From: Roseibacillus persicicus
GTDB taxonomy: Bacteria; Verrucomicrobiota; Verrucomicrobiia; Verrucomicrobiales; Akkermansiaceae
Assembly: GCF_014651675.1 (NCBI RefSeq)
Contig: NZ_BMXI01000010.1
Coordinates: 166,600 to 230,599 of the forward strand
Direction: 5' to 3'
Length of the DNA stretch: 64,000 nt
The position numbers and the translations under genes were made by a program. The notes beneath the pieces were generated by a model. It was not told the DNA's origin. It ran no database searches and saw only the letters and a list, made by a program, of their open reading frames with translations. Of this stretch, positions 7,606-18,700 are shown in pieces. The number at the start of each line of letters is the position of its first letter. Position 1 is the stretch's first letter.

Positions 7606-10602
7606 TCAGTTCTGATTACTCGCTTCCCAAGCTTCGAAGAGAGCCCGAAGCTCCGCCTTCAGGGCGATGATTTCGGGATCGTTGCTACTCGCCTGATTGG
7701 AGCTCTCTGATGGGTCAGTCGCGAGATTGATGAGTCCTTCTCGCCCCAGCAGTCTCGGATTGAAGGTGATTTGTGAGGTTGTGATGTTGATCCCTTTGTC
7801 GGAGAAAAGAAGCTTCCAGTCGCCCCGTCTAACCGCCCAGTAGTCGTTGAACCGCCAGAAGAGTGTCCGGTCTGTTTTCAGGATGGGCCGGTTTTCCCGC
7901 AGGGGGCTCAAGAGGGGAAAACCGCGTAGTTGGGGAGCTTCTTCCACGCCAGCTGCCTCCAACAGGGTGGGGACCACATCCAACGTGGAGACGATCTCGT
8001 CATAGACCTGGTTGGCGGGCAGGACCTCAGGCCAGCTCATGAGCATGGGCACCCGAATGCCTCCCTCGAACATATTGTATTTCGAGCCGGAAAGCGGTTG
8101 GTTGTTGGCTCCAGTCAAGGCTTCGCCACCGTTGTCGGAGAAATAGACGATGAGCGTGTTGTTCAATTGGCCGGTGCTTTCCAGCGAATCTAACAAACGT
8201 CCGATCTGGTCATCAAAGGCCTTCAAGTGGGCGCGGTAATACTTGCGCATATCCGCATCAGAGATTGGTCCGATGGGAGCTGGTCTACTATATTCGTAGT
8301 AGTAGGTGTTGTAGTTGGCAGGGTTGCCGGGCACGTTGGTTGTTGGGTCGTAGATGGGGAGTTCCGCTACGCCTACCTCGTCGAGGTAGCTCTTGGGAAC
8401 CTGGTGGATCAGAGCGTGCACCGAGGCGTGGGAGAGGTAGAGGAAGAAGGGTTCGCTCTCCGCTTCTTGCTCTTCCACAAAGTCGATGGCGCGATCCGTG
8501 AATTCTTGCGTCTGCCAGATCCCGTCAGCGAGGGTCTCGTAGTTGGTGGGGGCCTCGCTGTTGAGAAACTGTCCCAGGTGGGCGCTGGCCTCACCCGGCC
8601 AAGCTGGGATTGAAGAGTCGGTAATGGCTTGGGAGTGGAGGAAGAAGTCGTGGGCGTGGGCGTTGAAGCCGAAGAACTCGTCAAAACCATGGTTGCCAGG
8701 ATACTCGCGGCCTGTTGGGTAGAAGAGGTTCTGGCCAAAGTCGTTCTTGCCAATCATGGCCGTGGTGTATCCGGCTTCGTCCAAGTATTCCGCGAGATGT
8801 TTGGAAGTGGCGGGCAGCCCGGGGACCCATCCGCCGGACGGATCCCATTCGTTCTGATATCTTCCTGTTAGGAATCCGGTGCGAGAGGGACTGCAGACCG
8901 GGCTGGTGGTGTATGCTTGGGTGAAGCGAACACCGCTGGCCGCGATTCGGTCTAGATTGGGAGTGGCGATATCCGGTTGAGAATGCGCGTAGGCCGAGAG
9001 ATCAGCGTAACCGTGGTCGTCTCCTACGATCATCACGATGTTGGGCTTCACGGGAGAGCCTTTGGTTGCTGTGACTTGATAGAATCCACGCTCCGCAGGT
9101 GGTGTGCTGTCGGTGAGAGAGAGTTTGCTGTCGAAGGGGAGGGGGGAACGGCTGTCGACGGTGGTGGAGGTGTGCGAGGACTCGAGATCGGATAGTCTTT
9201 GGAGCTCATAGCCACGTAACTTCTTACCCGTGACCACCGTGCTGACGCCGTCGTCGGTGACCTCAATCGAATCAACCTGCAGATAGTCGTTCGCGTTTCC
9301 GCGGTCGGTCCCCGCTTCCGCTTCTTCCAAGTCGCTCGAACCATCACCGTCGGTGTCGTGATTGCTGGTTCGGATTTCCTCAATGGCTTCCTTATCCAGC
9401 AGTCCCTGATAGATGCGAAGGTCATCAACGAACCCGTCAAAGGGGCGGTCTAGCGCACGGGATCGACCTGCGACCAAATCGTTGGCGAGGCTTTCCCCTG
9501 GGGTCACGGCGCCGAAGTCTTCCAGCAATCCATCGACGAAGAGTTGAATACTCCCGAGGGTATTCGCGTGCGTCACGGTGAGGTGGTGCCATTTATCGTC
9601 AGTGAGAAGTGAGCGCGAAAAGAGGGTCTTGCTTCCAACGGTGAAGGCAACCCGTTCGCCCACGAGGGAAACCCCCATCCCACCGTTGCCATTCGAAGCA
9701 TCAAGCAGGACGCTGCCGTCTCTCCAACTCAGTGTGGTTCCCTCTGTCCCCAGCTCCGGGGTGCGAAACCAGAAAGACAGCGAGTAGCTAATCGGGAGTT
9801 CCATGGGAATGGTGAGTCCTCCGTCTTGAGTCTGAAAAGACTGCCCGACCCCAAAGCCCGACCCATACGAGAGCTCCACATCGGGAATGGCGCCTGTTCC
9901 GGGAGCGAGCGAGTCTTCGCTATTGCCTTCCGCCTGGTAGGAGGCGAGCAAGGCAAGCGGAAGATCCAACTCACCCTCACGATAGGCGGTGAGGGTGACA
10001 TCATCGATGATGGTGTATTCATCCCGGTCGCCCGTATTGAGTAGCCGCAATTTTACGGAGTTCCCGATCCAAGGGCTTCCCGCCAGCACGGGATCGGAGA
10101 TGAAGGTGAGGTCCTGATAGGTGCCAGTTGCGGTCAGGTAGCGAAGGCTCGATAGCAATCGCCTGGAAAAGCCCGTGCTCGAATTGGGGTCTTCGATTGG
10201 GTTTCCATTGCTATCGACGACCTCCAGGATGCACTGCAGGGCGTCTTCACTGATATCCAGATTGAAACCAGATCGGGCGGCTAACTTGACGCTAAAGACG
10301 TCTCCTTCTGCCACAGTCCACTCAGCCGCTGGAATGGTCTGGGCGGGGTGGATGCGTGTTCCGGAGCCTTGATATCCATTGACGAAACCGCGCAAGCTGC
10401 CGCTCTTGGGGTTTGTGGGGAGCACCAGATCGATTGCGTCGGCTTCCGGAAAATAGCTTTCCCAAAAGGGCGTAGTCGCGAAGGAATTACTGTCCACATC
10501 TTCGAATCCACCATTCCGAACCGTAGGAGATATGAGGACGGTCTGAGCCAACGTCGCGGAGCTGAACGCGGATAGGAAGAGAGTCGTTGCGAGGGAGTTC
10601 AT
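7606..10602 (-). CDS. Secreted multidomain sulfatase (type I, formylglycine)
   Basis: 998 residues. Order: signal peptide (1-19); a beta-sandwich, carbohydrate-binding-like N-terminal domain (about 25-210); a LamG/concanavalin-like domain (about 215-405; WHHLTVTH, LFVDG, FDGFVDDLRIYQG); a calcium-binding DTDGDGSSD element; and an alkaline-phosphatase-fold sulfatase domain from 519 (NIVMIVGDDHGYADLS). The active-site motif CSPSR has Cys570 as the residue converted to formylglycine by a maturase. It should remove sulfate esters from an extracellular polysaccharide. The start overlaps the GH2 gene stop by 4 bases, making it the last gene of a five-gene operon. The exact substrate cannot be read from sequence. 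Confidence 0.88.
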   Translation of the reverse strand: MNSLATTLFLSAFSSATLAQTVLISPTVRNGGFEDVDSNSFATTPFWESYFPEADAIDLVLPTNPKSGSLRGFVNGYQGSGTRIHPAQTIPAAEWTVAEGDVFSVKLAARSGFNLDISEDALQCILEVVDSNGNPIEDPNSSTGFSRRLLSSLRYLTATGTYQDLTFISDPVLAGSPWIGNSVKLRLLNTGDRDEYTIIDDVTLTAYREGELDLPLALLASYQAEGNSEDSLAPGTGAIPDVELSYGSGFGVGQSFQTQDGGLTIPMELPISYSLSFWFRTPELGTEGTTLSWRDGSVLLDASNGNGGMGVSLVGERVAFTVGSKTLFSRSLLTDDKWHHLTVTHANTLGSIQLFVDGLLEDFGAVTPGESLANDLVAGRSRALDRPFDGFVDDLRIYQGLLDKEAIEEIRTSNHDTDGDGSSDLEEAEAGTDRGNANDYLQVDSIEVTDDGVSTVVTGKKLRGYELQRLSDLESSHTSTTVDSRSPLPFDSKLSLTDSTPPAERGFYQVTATKGSPVKPNIVMIVGDDHGYADLSAYAHSQPDIATPNLDRIAASGVRFTQAYTTSPVCSPSRTGFLTGRYQNEWDPSGGWVPGLPATSKHLAEYLDEAGYTTAMIGKNDFGQNLFYPTGREYPGNHGFDEFFGFNAHAHDFFLHSQAITDSSIPAWPGEASAHLGQFLNSEAPTNYETLADGIWQTQEFTDRAIDFVEEQEAESEPFFLYLSHASVHALIHQVPKSYLDEVGVAELPIYDPTTNVPGNPANYNTYYYEYSRPAPIGPISDADMRKYYRAHLKAFDDQIGRLLDSLESTGQLNNTLIVYFSDNGGEALTGANNQPLSGSKYNMFEGGIRVPMLMSWPEVLPANQVYDEIVSTLDVVPTLLEAAGVEEAPQLRGFPLLSPLRENRPILKTDRTLFWRFNDYWAVRRGDWKLLFSDKGINITTSQITFNPRLLGREGLINLATDPSESSNQASSNDPEIIALKAELRALFEAWEASNQN

Positions 10603-13600
10603 TGGTCGTTGATTTCTTTCTTGGGAAGGAGGGGTTCGAGGTCTGCGAGTGAGGAAAAGGGGCCATTGTGGCTATTGAGCACGCGAAGGCTGAGCGATTG
10701 GCCGGTGAAAGGCTTTGTGAAAACAAGAGGGAACTCGGTGGAATTGAGGGGGACGGTCGCCCTCGCCAACTCTTCCCCATCGGGTGATAGCGCGACCACC
10801 TCCTTGAGTTGGCCGTTGGGATTGCCATCCTGACGTTGGGTTAGAACGAGTCCTGCGAGAGTGACCTCATCGGCGAAGTGAAGCTTCAGGGTATGCGGGT
10901 GTGGCTGAGATTTTCGCGAAAATTCGGTGTGCCAGATCTTCTTGTTAGAGCCGTCTGTTAGGTGTTCGGCGGGAAAGTTGGGTTCGGCACTGGAGGCCGA
11001 AATGGTGAGCCCGAGTTGCTGGGCCAGGGTGGGTTGCCTCAGGAGTTGGTAGACTGCGTCAGGAGTGAGTGAATGCTTGGGCTGGAAGTCTTCGCTCTCG
11101 AAGTAGCGGACCAAAGAGTGACGCAATTGGCGGGCGGCGGGGCGTTGGTCCAAGTCGCTTTTGAGGTCGAGTCCGCAGGCGAGCAATCGACCGCTTCCGA
11201 CTTGGGCCTCGAAGACGAAGCCCAGTCGTCGGGCAGTGAACCAATCATCGATGAGCTCCACCACCGGCTTGATCTCGGGATGGGCTTTAAGGATGAAGGG
11301 GCGAGCATTCTTCTGAATTTCCCACCATTGCCAGTTGGAGTGGGTGTCAGTCGGAAAGTAGCGGAAGGCTGGATGCTGCGGGTCGAGCGAAAGGCCGAGA
11401 GTATGGGGGGCTTGCCAAGTGGTGTAGGCCGTGTTCCAGAAAATCGGGGAGAAGCCCTGAAGAAGGGGGTGCTCGGGATCATCCCCGATTTGGTCTGCGG
11501 GGGGCATGAAAAAGACATCTTTGCCGTCGGCGAGGGCCCGCACGGTCTCTTCCCAGTTGTCGATGATCAAGGGCTCTTCGGCCTCGGCCAAGTTGGCGGG
11601 ATAGACAAAGAGATCCCAGCTGTTTGAAATTTCGGTGCCCGAAATCCCGACGGTGAAGGTGAGCTTGGTAGGGGCCTCCATTTCGCTGAGCGAGGTCTCC
11701 ATCGTTCCCAATTGATGCAGCTGATAGGGAGCCAGCGATTGCCTCGGGAGTTTGCCGGAAGAAAGAACCGCTTCTCCCTTCTTGAGAGTCCAGTAAGGTT
11801 GGCAATTGTTCAAGGGGAGGGGCGCAAAGTGTGAGAGCTCGAGTTCCGCAGTCAGTTTCTCATCGTTGCGAAAGACCATTTGGGGGAGGCGGGCGAGCGC
11901 CACCGTAGGCTGGCAAAACTGGCGGAACTCTTGGGCGGTGACATAGGGCTTGGGGTCCCAAAAGACATCGACAACTCCGACCGGAGCCGTCCCTTGACCC
12001 GAGAAGTCCTGCAGTCCCAAAAGCTGGAAACCACCCAAGCCCGGGGTCCGGAGAGCGGCTTCGATATCGTGTTTGTATGCGAGGACCTGCAGACGTCCGG
12101 AGTCGTGCAAGAAGGTTTCCGCTTCCTCTCCCAAGCCATTCTTTTTCGCGAGGTCGCGAAAGATTTCATAGTTCTTGGATTTGAAAAATCCGTCGAATTT
12201 TTCGATGATCTTGAAGTCGGGGTAGGCGCACCATTGGCCTGACTCGTGGGCTACAATCGGTGCATCAGGCCGATTTCTAACAATCTGTGAAAAGTCGAAA
12301 GAGGTCGAGGGCGCGATGGCATTCAGTCGCGAACGCAAGCCCTCTCCCCATTGTTGAAGGCGGGGATTGGGGATGGAGTGAAAGTCTGAACCCGGCATCG
12401 CAGTCCAACCGGAGCCGGTAGTGTAGAGGCGTCGCTTGTCCTCTTGCTGCCACTTGGCCACCCATTGTTGCAACCATTTGGCATGGTTGGGGCCGTGCGG
12501 CTCGTTGCCGTGGGCAATGAGGAGGAAGCTGGGATGATTCCCAAAGTGCTCGATCATACGCGCGGTCTCCCGCTGTGACCACTCGTCGAGAGGGCGTCCG
12601 CTGCCGATGAAGGAATCGTTGTGTGACCAAGTGGAGACCTCCGGCTGGAGGTAGACTCCAACCTCGTCTGCTGCTTGGAAGGCCGCTTTGGGCGGACACC
12701 AGGAGTGAAACCGAATGTGGTTGAGCCCATATTCGCGGCAGGTTTCCATCACCTTTTTCCACGAAGGGAGATCTGTGGGGGGATGCCCGGTCTTGGGAAA
12801 GATAGCGCAGTCCAGCGCCCCCCGGAGATAGAGCGGTCGTCCATTGATGGTGAAACCTCCGTTCTGAGAGGAGACTTCGCGAAACCCAAAAGTTTCCTTA
12901 TGAACGTCGATCGTTTTTTCCTCATTCAGGAGGGCTACGGAAACCTCGTAAAGTGCGGGATTGAATTCATCCCAAAGCTCGACTTTGCCTGAGAATTCGA
13001 GGTCAAGTTTAAGACTGAGTTCACCGTCCTCGTTGAGAGGAATATTTGCAACTTTCTTTGGCTCTTCCGTATTGTTCTTGGCGGTAACGGTTGTCACCAC
13101 CTTCATGCCTTTCTCCGCGCGGCCCAGGATAGTGAGGGAAAAGCTCCCGTCGATTCTGGGGTCAACGCGAATCGTCTGAAGATGATTTTCGGGGATGAAT
13201 TCCAGTTTGAGCTCGCCCACCACTCCATTCCAATTGCCTTGGGTGTGGTCGGTGACACTGTGCGCCGCGGTGCCGGGGTGAACAGGTTGGAGGCGGTTGT
13301 CGATGCGCAGAGTCAAGGAGTGCTCGCCCGGGGGAAGGTGTCCGAGTGAGAGTTCTTGGGGCGTGCCCAAGGCTTCTCCGGCGGCTTTCTTTTCGCCATC
13401 AACCCAGACGGTGGTTTGCCAATGGGCTCGCTCGAGATGAAGGCGGTAGCTGCCTTTTTGATCGCTGGCAGGGACGGTGAAGGTTTTCTGATACCAGGCC
13501 GGACCGACGTAGTAGCGGGGAGGCTGGAGAAAGAAGGGGAACTTGAAGTTGTCAGCTGCCTGATACTCCGCAAACATCTCACGATAGATCCATCCGCCTC

Positions 13601-13826
13601 CTGTCCATCGGGTGTTAATGTTGGGAGGCTCTCCGAAACCCTGTGCCGTCATCATCCCTGGCAACTGGAGATGATCTTTGAAAGAGACTTTGCCGGGATC
13701 AGAGAGGTCTATTTCCCCGGCGGTGGGGAGATGGAACTTCCATTCACCCGCCAAGTCGATTTCTTGTGCTGGGATAGAAGTCAATGAGGCTGCTAGAGAT
13801 GCGATAAGAGTAAGCGGGCGAAACAT
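10599..13826 (-). CDS. Secreted glycoside hydrolase, GH2-like, with C-terminal discoidin-like domain
   Basis: 1075 residues counting from the signal-peptide ATG at 13826; the open frame runs 112 codons further upstream but that part lies over the thioredoxin-fold gene. N-terminal jelly-roll (DLAGEWKFHL; YRLHLERAHWQTTVWVDG), immunoglobulin-like middle, then a TIM barrel with HIRFHSWCPP, acid/base Glu in HGNEPHG (about 440) and nucleophile Glu in VAHESGQW (about 527). The last 150 residues (PNFPAEHLTDGSNKKIWHTE) look like an F5/8-type C domain. It is a paralogue of the enzyme at 23420-26623. Likely exo-acting on a sulfated polymer with its operon neighbours; sugar specificity is unknown. Confidence 0.85.
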   Translation of the reverse strand: MFRPLTLIASLAASLTSIPAQEIDLAGEWKFHLPTAGEIDLSDPGKVSFKDHLQLPGMMTAQGFGEPPNINTRWTGGGWIYREMFAEYQAADNFKFPFFLQPPRYYVGPAWYQKTFTVPASDQKGSYRLHLERAHWQTTVWVDGEKKAAGEALGTPQELSLGHLPPGEHSLTLRIDNRLQPVHPGTAAHSVTDHTQGNWNGVVGELKLEFIPENHLQTIRVDPRIDGSFSLTILGRAEKGMKVVTTVTAKNNTEEPKKVANIPLNEDGELSLKLDLEFSGKVELWDEFNPALYEVSVALLNEEKTIDVHKETFGFREVSSQNGGFTINGRPLYLRGALDCAIFPKTGHPPTDLPSWKKVMETCREYGLNHIRFHSWCPPKAAFQAADEVGVYLQPEVSTWSHNDSFIGSGRPLDEWSQRETARMIEHFGNHPSFLLIAHGNEPHGPNHAKWLQQWVAKWQQEDKRRLYTTGSGWTAMPGSDFHSIPNPRLQQWGEGLRSRLNAIAPSTSFDFSQIVRNRPDAPIVAHESGQWCAYPDFKIIEKFDGFFKSKNYEIFRDLAKKNGLGEEAETFLHDSGRLQVLAYKHDIEAALRTPGLGGFQLLGLQDFSGQGTAPVGVVDVFWDPKPYVTAQEFRQFCQPTVALARLPQMVFRNDEKLTAELELSHFAPLPLNNCQPYWTLKKGEAVLSSGKLPRQSLAPYQLHQLGTMETSLSEMEAPTKLTFTVGISGTEISNSWDLFVYPANLAEAEEPLIIDNWEETVRALADGKDVFFMPPADQIGDDPEHPLLQGFSPIFWNTAYTTWQAPHTLGLSLDPQHPAFRYFPTDTHSNWQWWEIQKNARPFILKAHPEIKPVVELIDDWFTARRLGFVFEAQVGSGRLLACGLDLKSDLDQRPAARQLRHSLVRYFESEDFQPKHSLTPDAVYQLLRQPTLAQQLGLTISASSAEPNFPAEHLTDGSNKKIWHTEFSRKSQPHPHTLKLHFADEVTLAGLVLTQRQDGNPNGQLKEVVALSPDGEELARATVPLNSTEFPLVFTKPFTGQSLSLRVLNSHNGPFSSLADLEPLLPKKEINDQ

Positions 13827-13830
13827 GGAG

Positions 13831-14340
13831 TTATTCTTCGAGAAGTTTGAGGGCTTCTTTGAGCGCTTTACCAAACTCGTTGCCCATCGAGGCGTCTTGC
13901 CAAGCCATCGTTCCATCCGGATTGAAGACTGCAGCGTGGGGCATTCCCTCGTGGTAGATTGGTAGCCAGCCGTGCTTGCGGACGATGATGCTGGGGTGAA
14001 TGCGTTCGAGCTCTTTAAGTATATCGGCGTCCTTTTGTTCGTTCTGACGGTGAATGAGGACGATGACCAGCTTGGTCTTGTCGCGTTCGGCCTTTTTCGC
14101 AATGCGGTTGAGGTCCTTGAGACGGGCGAGGCAGTCTTGGTTCGTGATGCCAAATTCCTCAACGACTACGACGTGCCCGGCCAGCTTTTCTTTGTCGAGT
14201 TGTGGCCGTTTGTCCCCCTCAAGAGCCTCGCCCCAATTGACGGTCGAGATTGGGTGTTTGGTAATATCCTTTGGAATTTCAACTGCCGAGAGGGAAACCA
14301 TGGAAAGGAGAAGGCTGAGAATGAAGGGGAAAACTTTCAT
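13831..14340 (-). CDS. Secreted thioredoxin-fold protein without CxxC
   Basis: 169 residues with signal peptide (MKVFPFILSLLLSMVSLSA). The mature part has the beta-alpha-beta pattern of TlpA/thioredoxin proteins (HVVVVEEFGITNQDCLARL; KLVIVLIHRQ; HAAVFNPDGTMAWQD) but the usual CxxC is replaced by NQDC, so it keeps one Cys and is unlikely to be a normal disulfide reductase. It lies between the SGNH esterase and the GH2 gene with 3- and 4-base gaps, so it is cotranscribed. A helper role in folding or redox protection of the secreted enzymes is only a guess. Confidence 0.65.
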   Translation of the reverse strand: MKVFPFILSLLLSMVSLSAVEIPKDITKHPISTVNWGEALEGDKRPQLDKEKLAGHVVVVEEFGITNQDCLARLKDLNRIAKKAERDKTKLVIVLIHRQNEQKDADILKELERIHPSIIVRKHGWLPIYHEGMPHAAVFNPDGTMAWQDASMGNEFGKALKEALKLLEE

Positions 14341-14343
14341 GAA

Positions 14344-15783
14344 CTACTGGGGATAGGTGACTGCCATGCGGTAGAAGCGGCGCTGGTGGAGGGAAAGAGA
14401 ATCAGAGAGCTCGGCCGCCTCCGTCTGGGCGAGGGGGCCGAGGTTGTCGACGGTTTGCCAAGATTCAGCCAACAGGCTTTGCGAAGCTTCAAGGGCATAT
14501 TCGTGTCCTCTAAGGGCGAGCACAGGAAAGGTGATCGTCTGGTCGTTGACTTCGAATGCCGGTGCCGATAGGCGGGCTCCCGCGCCGTTGTCGACCTGCT
14601 GATACTCGAAGGAAACAAAGCTAGCCTGATTTGCCGCGTTGGCACCAGAAAAGCTAAACTCGAGATTGTTCCCATAGGAGACTGCTGGATTGGCGAAGGT
14701 GATTGCGCGCACTTCCCCGTTGTCCCAAGGCAACGACAGCGTGAGGACCTTGTTGACCGCATCCCAATTGCTCACGCCAGCTGCGCCATTGACGGTGGCA
14801 ATCGAAACTCCGGGATCATCGGCGAGTCCGGTGATATGGATATCACTCGTGGTCCAGCGCAGCGAAAAGCCGTGGAGCTGGGTGTCGGCGGCGAGGTTGA
14901 CCTGCAGGGTCTCATCGCCGTCATAGGAATTCACCTTGTTGCCGGAGCCTCCGCTGTCGCCAAAGAAGTTTCCCTGACCGCTGAAGGTGTTGGTGGTGGT
15001 GAAAGTGACCAAGCCATCCTCGGTGGTGAAGGTGTTGGTTGATCCATCGATGGGAAAGTCTGAAGTCCCGACGCTAGTCAAGTCGCTCAATCCACGTAGA
15101 TAGGTCTCATAGATCTCATCGGCCGCGAGTTGGTGACCGGTTAGATTGGGATGATTGCCTTGGCTGAGGAGAGCGCCCTCCGCAGTTCCAGCGTCCAACT
15201 CTTCCTGCCAAGCGGCCGAGACATCGGCGAGCATCACATCTTCTTCTTCCGCGAGAGTGCGGATCAGTTCAGCCCGAATTGTCAGGGGATCATCGGGATC
15301 GGTGAAGTCGGCATTGCTAGCCCCGGTAGGAGTAATGAGAACCAAAGGGATGCCGGCGTTCTTGGCGCTTGCTATCATACTGCGCCAAGCGGTCTCGACA
15401 TCGGCAATGGGGAGAGGCCGGTCATTGAGCGCGTAGTCAATGAAGATGAGGTCCGGACGGTGGGGGAGGACATCAGTCTCGAATCGGGCCGCGCCCGCCA
15501 CCGCATTCTCTCCGCCGATTGACGTGGTGATCACGTTGAACACCGCCGACTGATAGCGCTCGGCCATTGCGACGCGAAAGAGATGGGGGTAGGACTCGAA
15601 GGGCTTGACGCGGGGGGTGAGGTGATAGCCTGAGGGAACACTGTGCCCGTGGAAGACGATGTTGACGGTCCGGTTGTTCGGCCAGACTTTTTGCAACTCA
15701 GCATCAATGGCCACCGTGTCGTCAGCATACAAGAGGGGGAGGCAGACGATAGTGCCCAAAAGAAGAGGGATAGGAACCTTCAT
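14344..15783 (-). CDS. Secreted SGNH/GDSL-type esterase with shared beta module
   Basis: 479 residues: signal peptide to about 20, SGNH hydrolase domain (block I FHGHSVPSGYH with nucleophile Ser48; GGENAV; YALNDRP; GNHPNLTGH with the catalytic His), then from about 240 a beta-rich module (TFTTEDGLVTFTTTNTFSGQ, FFGDSGGSGNKVNSYDGDE, ITGLADDPG) also found in the next three upstream genes, and a C-terminal domain of the type ending in RRFYRMAV seen on many secreted verrucomicrobial proteins. Probably removes acyl groups from polysaccharide. Gaps of 3-4 bases tie it to both neighbours. Confidence 0.8.
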   Translation of the reverse strand: MKVPIPLLLGTIVCLPLLYADDTVAIDAELQKVWPNNRTVNIVFHGHSVPSGYHLTPRVKPFESYPHLFRVAMAERYQSAVFNVITTSIGGENAVAGAARFETDVLPHRPDLIFIDYALNDRPLPIADVETAWRSMIASAKNAGIPLVLITPTGASNADFTDPDDPLTIRAELIRTLAEEEDVMLADVSAAWQEELDAGTAEGALLSQGNHPNLTGHQLAADEIYETYLRGLSDLTSVGTSDFPIDGSTNTFTTEDGLVTFTTTNTFSGQGNFFGDSGGSGNKVNSYDGDETLQVNLAADTQLHGFSLRWTTSDIHITGLADDPGVSIATVNGAAGVSNWDAVNKVLTLSLPWDNGEVRAITFANPAVSYGNNLEFSFSGANAANQASFVSFEYQQVDNGAGARLSAPAFEVNDQTITFPVLALRGHEYALEASQSLLAESWQTVDNLGPLAQTEAAELSDSLSLHQRRFYRMAVTYPQ

Positions 15784-15787
15784 AAAT

Positions 15788-18700
15788 TTACGGGAATTCT
15801 GTTATCACTCGATAGAACCGGCGACCGAAAAGGCCGTCCGAGTCGCTAAGTGGGAGCGAGTCGTCGATTGTTGTCCAGGAGTCTGGCTCCAAGTTGTTAG
15901 ACGCCTCCAGGCGGTATCGTCTTTCGGCTGCAGGCGTGAACTGGAAGGAGAAGGTCCCATCATTCATGTCAAAGGTAGGCGAGAAAAAGGAGGTAGACTC
16001 CCCGGCGTCAGTTCCTTGAATCGCTTCATCGAGGTCGGATTGACCGTCACCGTCAGCATCGTTGTTAGGAGTCACCAAGGGAAGAGGGGGCTCTTCAGCA
16101 AGGGTGTTGACGTTACGGGGATAGTTCGCATCCAAGTTTTCCAATCCTTGGGACAGGAGCCAGGACATGACTGCATGCCGGTCGGCCTCCGAAGCGGTTA
16201 GGCTGTTGGTTTCGCTAGGATTATTGGCGAGGTTATACAGTTCCCACGACTTGTTGGCGTAGGTGTAGATCAACTTCCAGTCGCCCATTCGGATGGCAGA
16301 GTAGGGTTCGCCGATTTGGTTTGCGGGTGACCAATGCGGATAGTGGAAGGTGACCGGGTGTTCGCGTTTGAAGGGCTGGCCTGTTAGAAGAGGACTGAGG
16401 TCCTGTCCGCTGACATCGTGACCTGCCGGCGTGGGCACTCCTGCTTGACTGAGGAGGGTGGGGAAGAGGTCGTGGGTGACGATGGGCTCGGGGCTGATTC
16501 CCTGGGTGACGGTTCCGGGCATCCAGAAGATCCAGGGCTCGCGAATACCACCCTCGTAGCTGCCCCCTTTTCCATCTCGCAAAGGTCGGTTGGAGGTGGC
16601 GGAAAGCAACCCGCCATTGTCGGCGGTAAGAACGACCAGGGTATTGTCGGCAATGGAATCGTCGGTGAGAGGATCGCCATCAGGGTCTTCGAGGGTGTCG
16701 AGAATCGCTCCGAGTGAACGGTCGACGTGTTCAATCATGGCCGCGTAGGTGGGATTGTCCTGGCCTTGCCAATCCATGCCGGGATTGTTTGCCAATTTGT
16801 CCTGATACTTTGCCACGGTGGCGGCTGGGGCTTGGATCGGGGTGTGGACTGCGTAGTGCGAGAGATACATCGCGAAGGCGGTGTCGCTCGCCGCAGCATC
16901 TTTGATTTGCTCGACTGCTTGCTCGGTTAGAACGTCGGTGAGGTAGCTGCCCTCAGGGGCGACTTCGGGTCCAAGGTTGGGGAGGGCCGAGAAGCCATTG
17001 GCAGAGGCGAAGTAGCGCTCGGGAGCCGGAGGGGTGCCAAACTGATTGCCTCCAATGTTGACGTCAAAGCCGTGATTGAGAGGCTCGGCTTCGGGTTCGG
17101 TCCCGGAGCCCAAATGCCATTTTCCAACATGGATAGCGCGATAGCCACAGTCCGAGAGAACTCCTGGCCAGTTGGGCAGGTCGGTGGGCAATTTTTTGAC
17201 CCACTCGGCTTCCCGCACGACCTGACCGGCATCGCCGCTGCCGGTGATCCAATCAGTCAACTTGTTCAATGCCGGGGCTTGTCCAGACATCAGGGCGCCG
17301 CGAGTGGGGGAGCAGACGGGCGTCGAGGCATAGCCGTTGGGGAAGTAGAGTCCCTGCTGAGCCATGCGGTTCATGTTGGGAGTCTCATAAAACACCGAGC
17401 CGGTGCTGGCTCCGTTCTGCTCCCAATCCGCCCAACCAAAGTCGTCCAGGAAGAAGACCACGATATTCGGGTAGGGCTGATCACCGATTGCGATAGTGAG
17501 GCTTTCGCTATCGGTAATGGGAACCTCATCACTCGCGGTGAGCGTGTAGGTTGTTTTTTCCGTTGGGGTCACTGTTATCGAAGTTTGACCGGTCACATCC
17601 AGACCTCCGGGTTCAAGGATTAGACTTGTGGCATTTTCAGTGGTCCAGCTGAGTGTCACCTCGGAGCCTGCGGGAATACGGTTCTGCGGCGAGGCTTCGA
17701 AGGCGAGAATCGTCGGGCGAGGAGGGGCCTCAGCCAGCTCGGCGATGTTTCTTCCGCCGATGGCACTGTCGTAGATACGGAACTCGTCGATCAAGCCGTC
17801 GAACCCAAGAGCTGCGCCAGGCGTCGCCGAGGAGCCAATCGCAAAGAGTGCGGCCGCAGTGTCGAGGGTCACGGTTGTCGCGCCACCGGCTTGGGGGGTG
17901 AGGAGAGAACCGTCTAGAAAGATGTCCACATCGGCGAAGGTGCTGGCATCCGCATTCACGCGAATGGCCACGTGGTGCCAACCGGCATCGGTTCCGTCGA
18001 AGTCGTAGTTACTTCCGTAGGTAATGAAGCCTCCGAAGTGTCGCAGTCTGATTCCGCCTCCTTCCAAGCCGACATCAAAAGCTCGTCCTGCGCTTCCCGC
18101 GCCATAGCCGAAGAGTTTGCTTTGCCCGGTGCTGGAAGACTGGTTGAACCAGAGGGAAAAGGTTCTCGCACTCGTGCCGCTCGGAACCACGCCGGAAGGA
18201 ATGGTGACAATCCCGTCGGGATCGTCGTCAGCAGCAAACCCGAAGGATTGCTCAAAGAGACCGGACTGCGAAATTGTCGGTGCACTGGCCGAGCTGACCA
18301 GCGTGCCGGTGTGATTGTTAGGGGAGAGGTCGGTTAGGCTGGAACCCGAAACCGTGGCGTCGTCGAAGCTGTAGTGAACCAGTGGATCGGGGAGGGGAAG
18401 GGCTGGCTCTTGGTAGGAGAACTGGGTAAAGGTCGCCTGACCTTCACCGAAGCTGAAGACGAGGGTCGCTCCTTCCGAGGCGCTCGCATTGGCAAACGAG
18501 ACCAGGCGCTCAGTGCCTGCGTCCCAAGGGGTGGTGAGGGTCAACTCCTTCAGCGACTCGTTCCAACTGGCGCTCCCTCCCGTCAATCCGATTGTGGTGC
18601 CAGGATCGGAGGCAAAGCCGGTGATGGTGATCGTGGTGGTCGTCCACCGGAGGGTGAAGTCTGAGAGGCTCGTGCCCGGATCGAGCTCAATCGTGAGCTC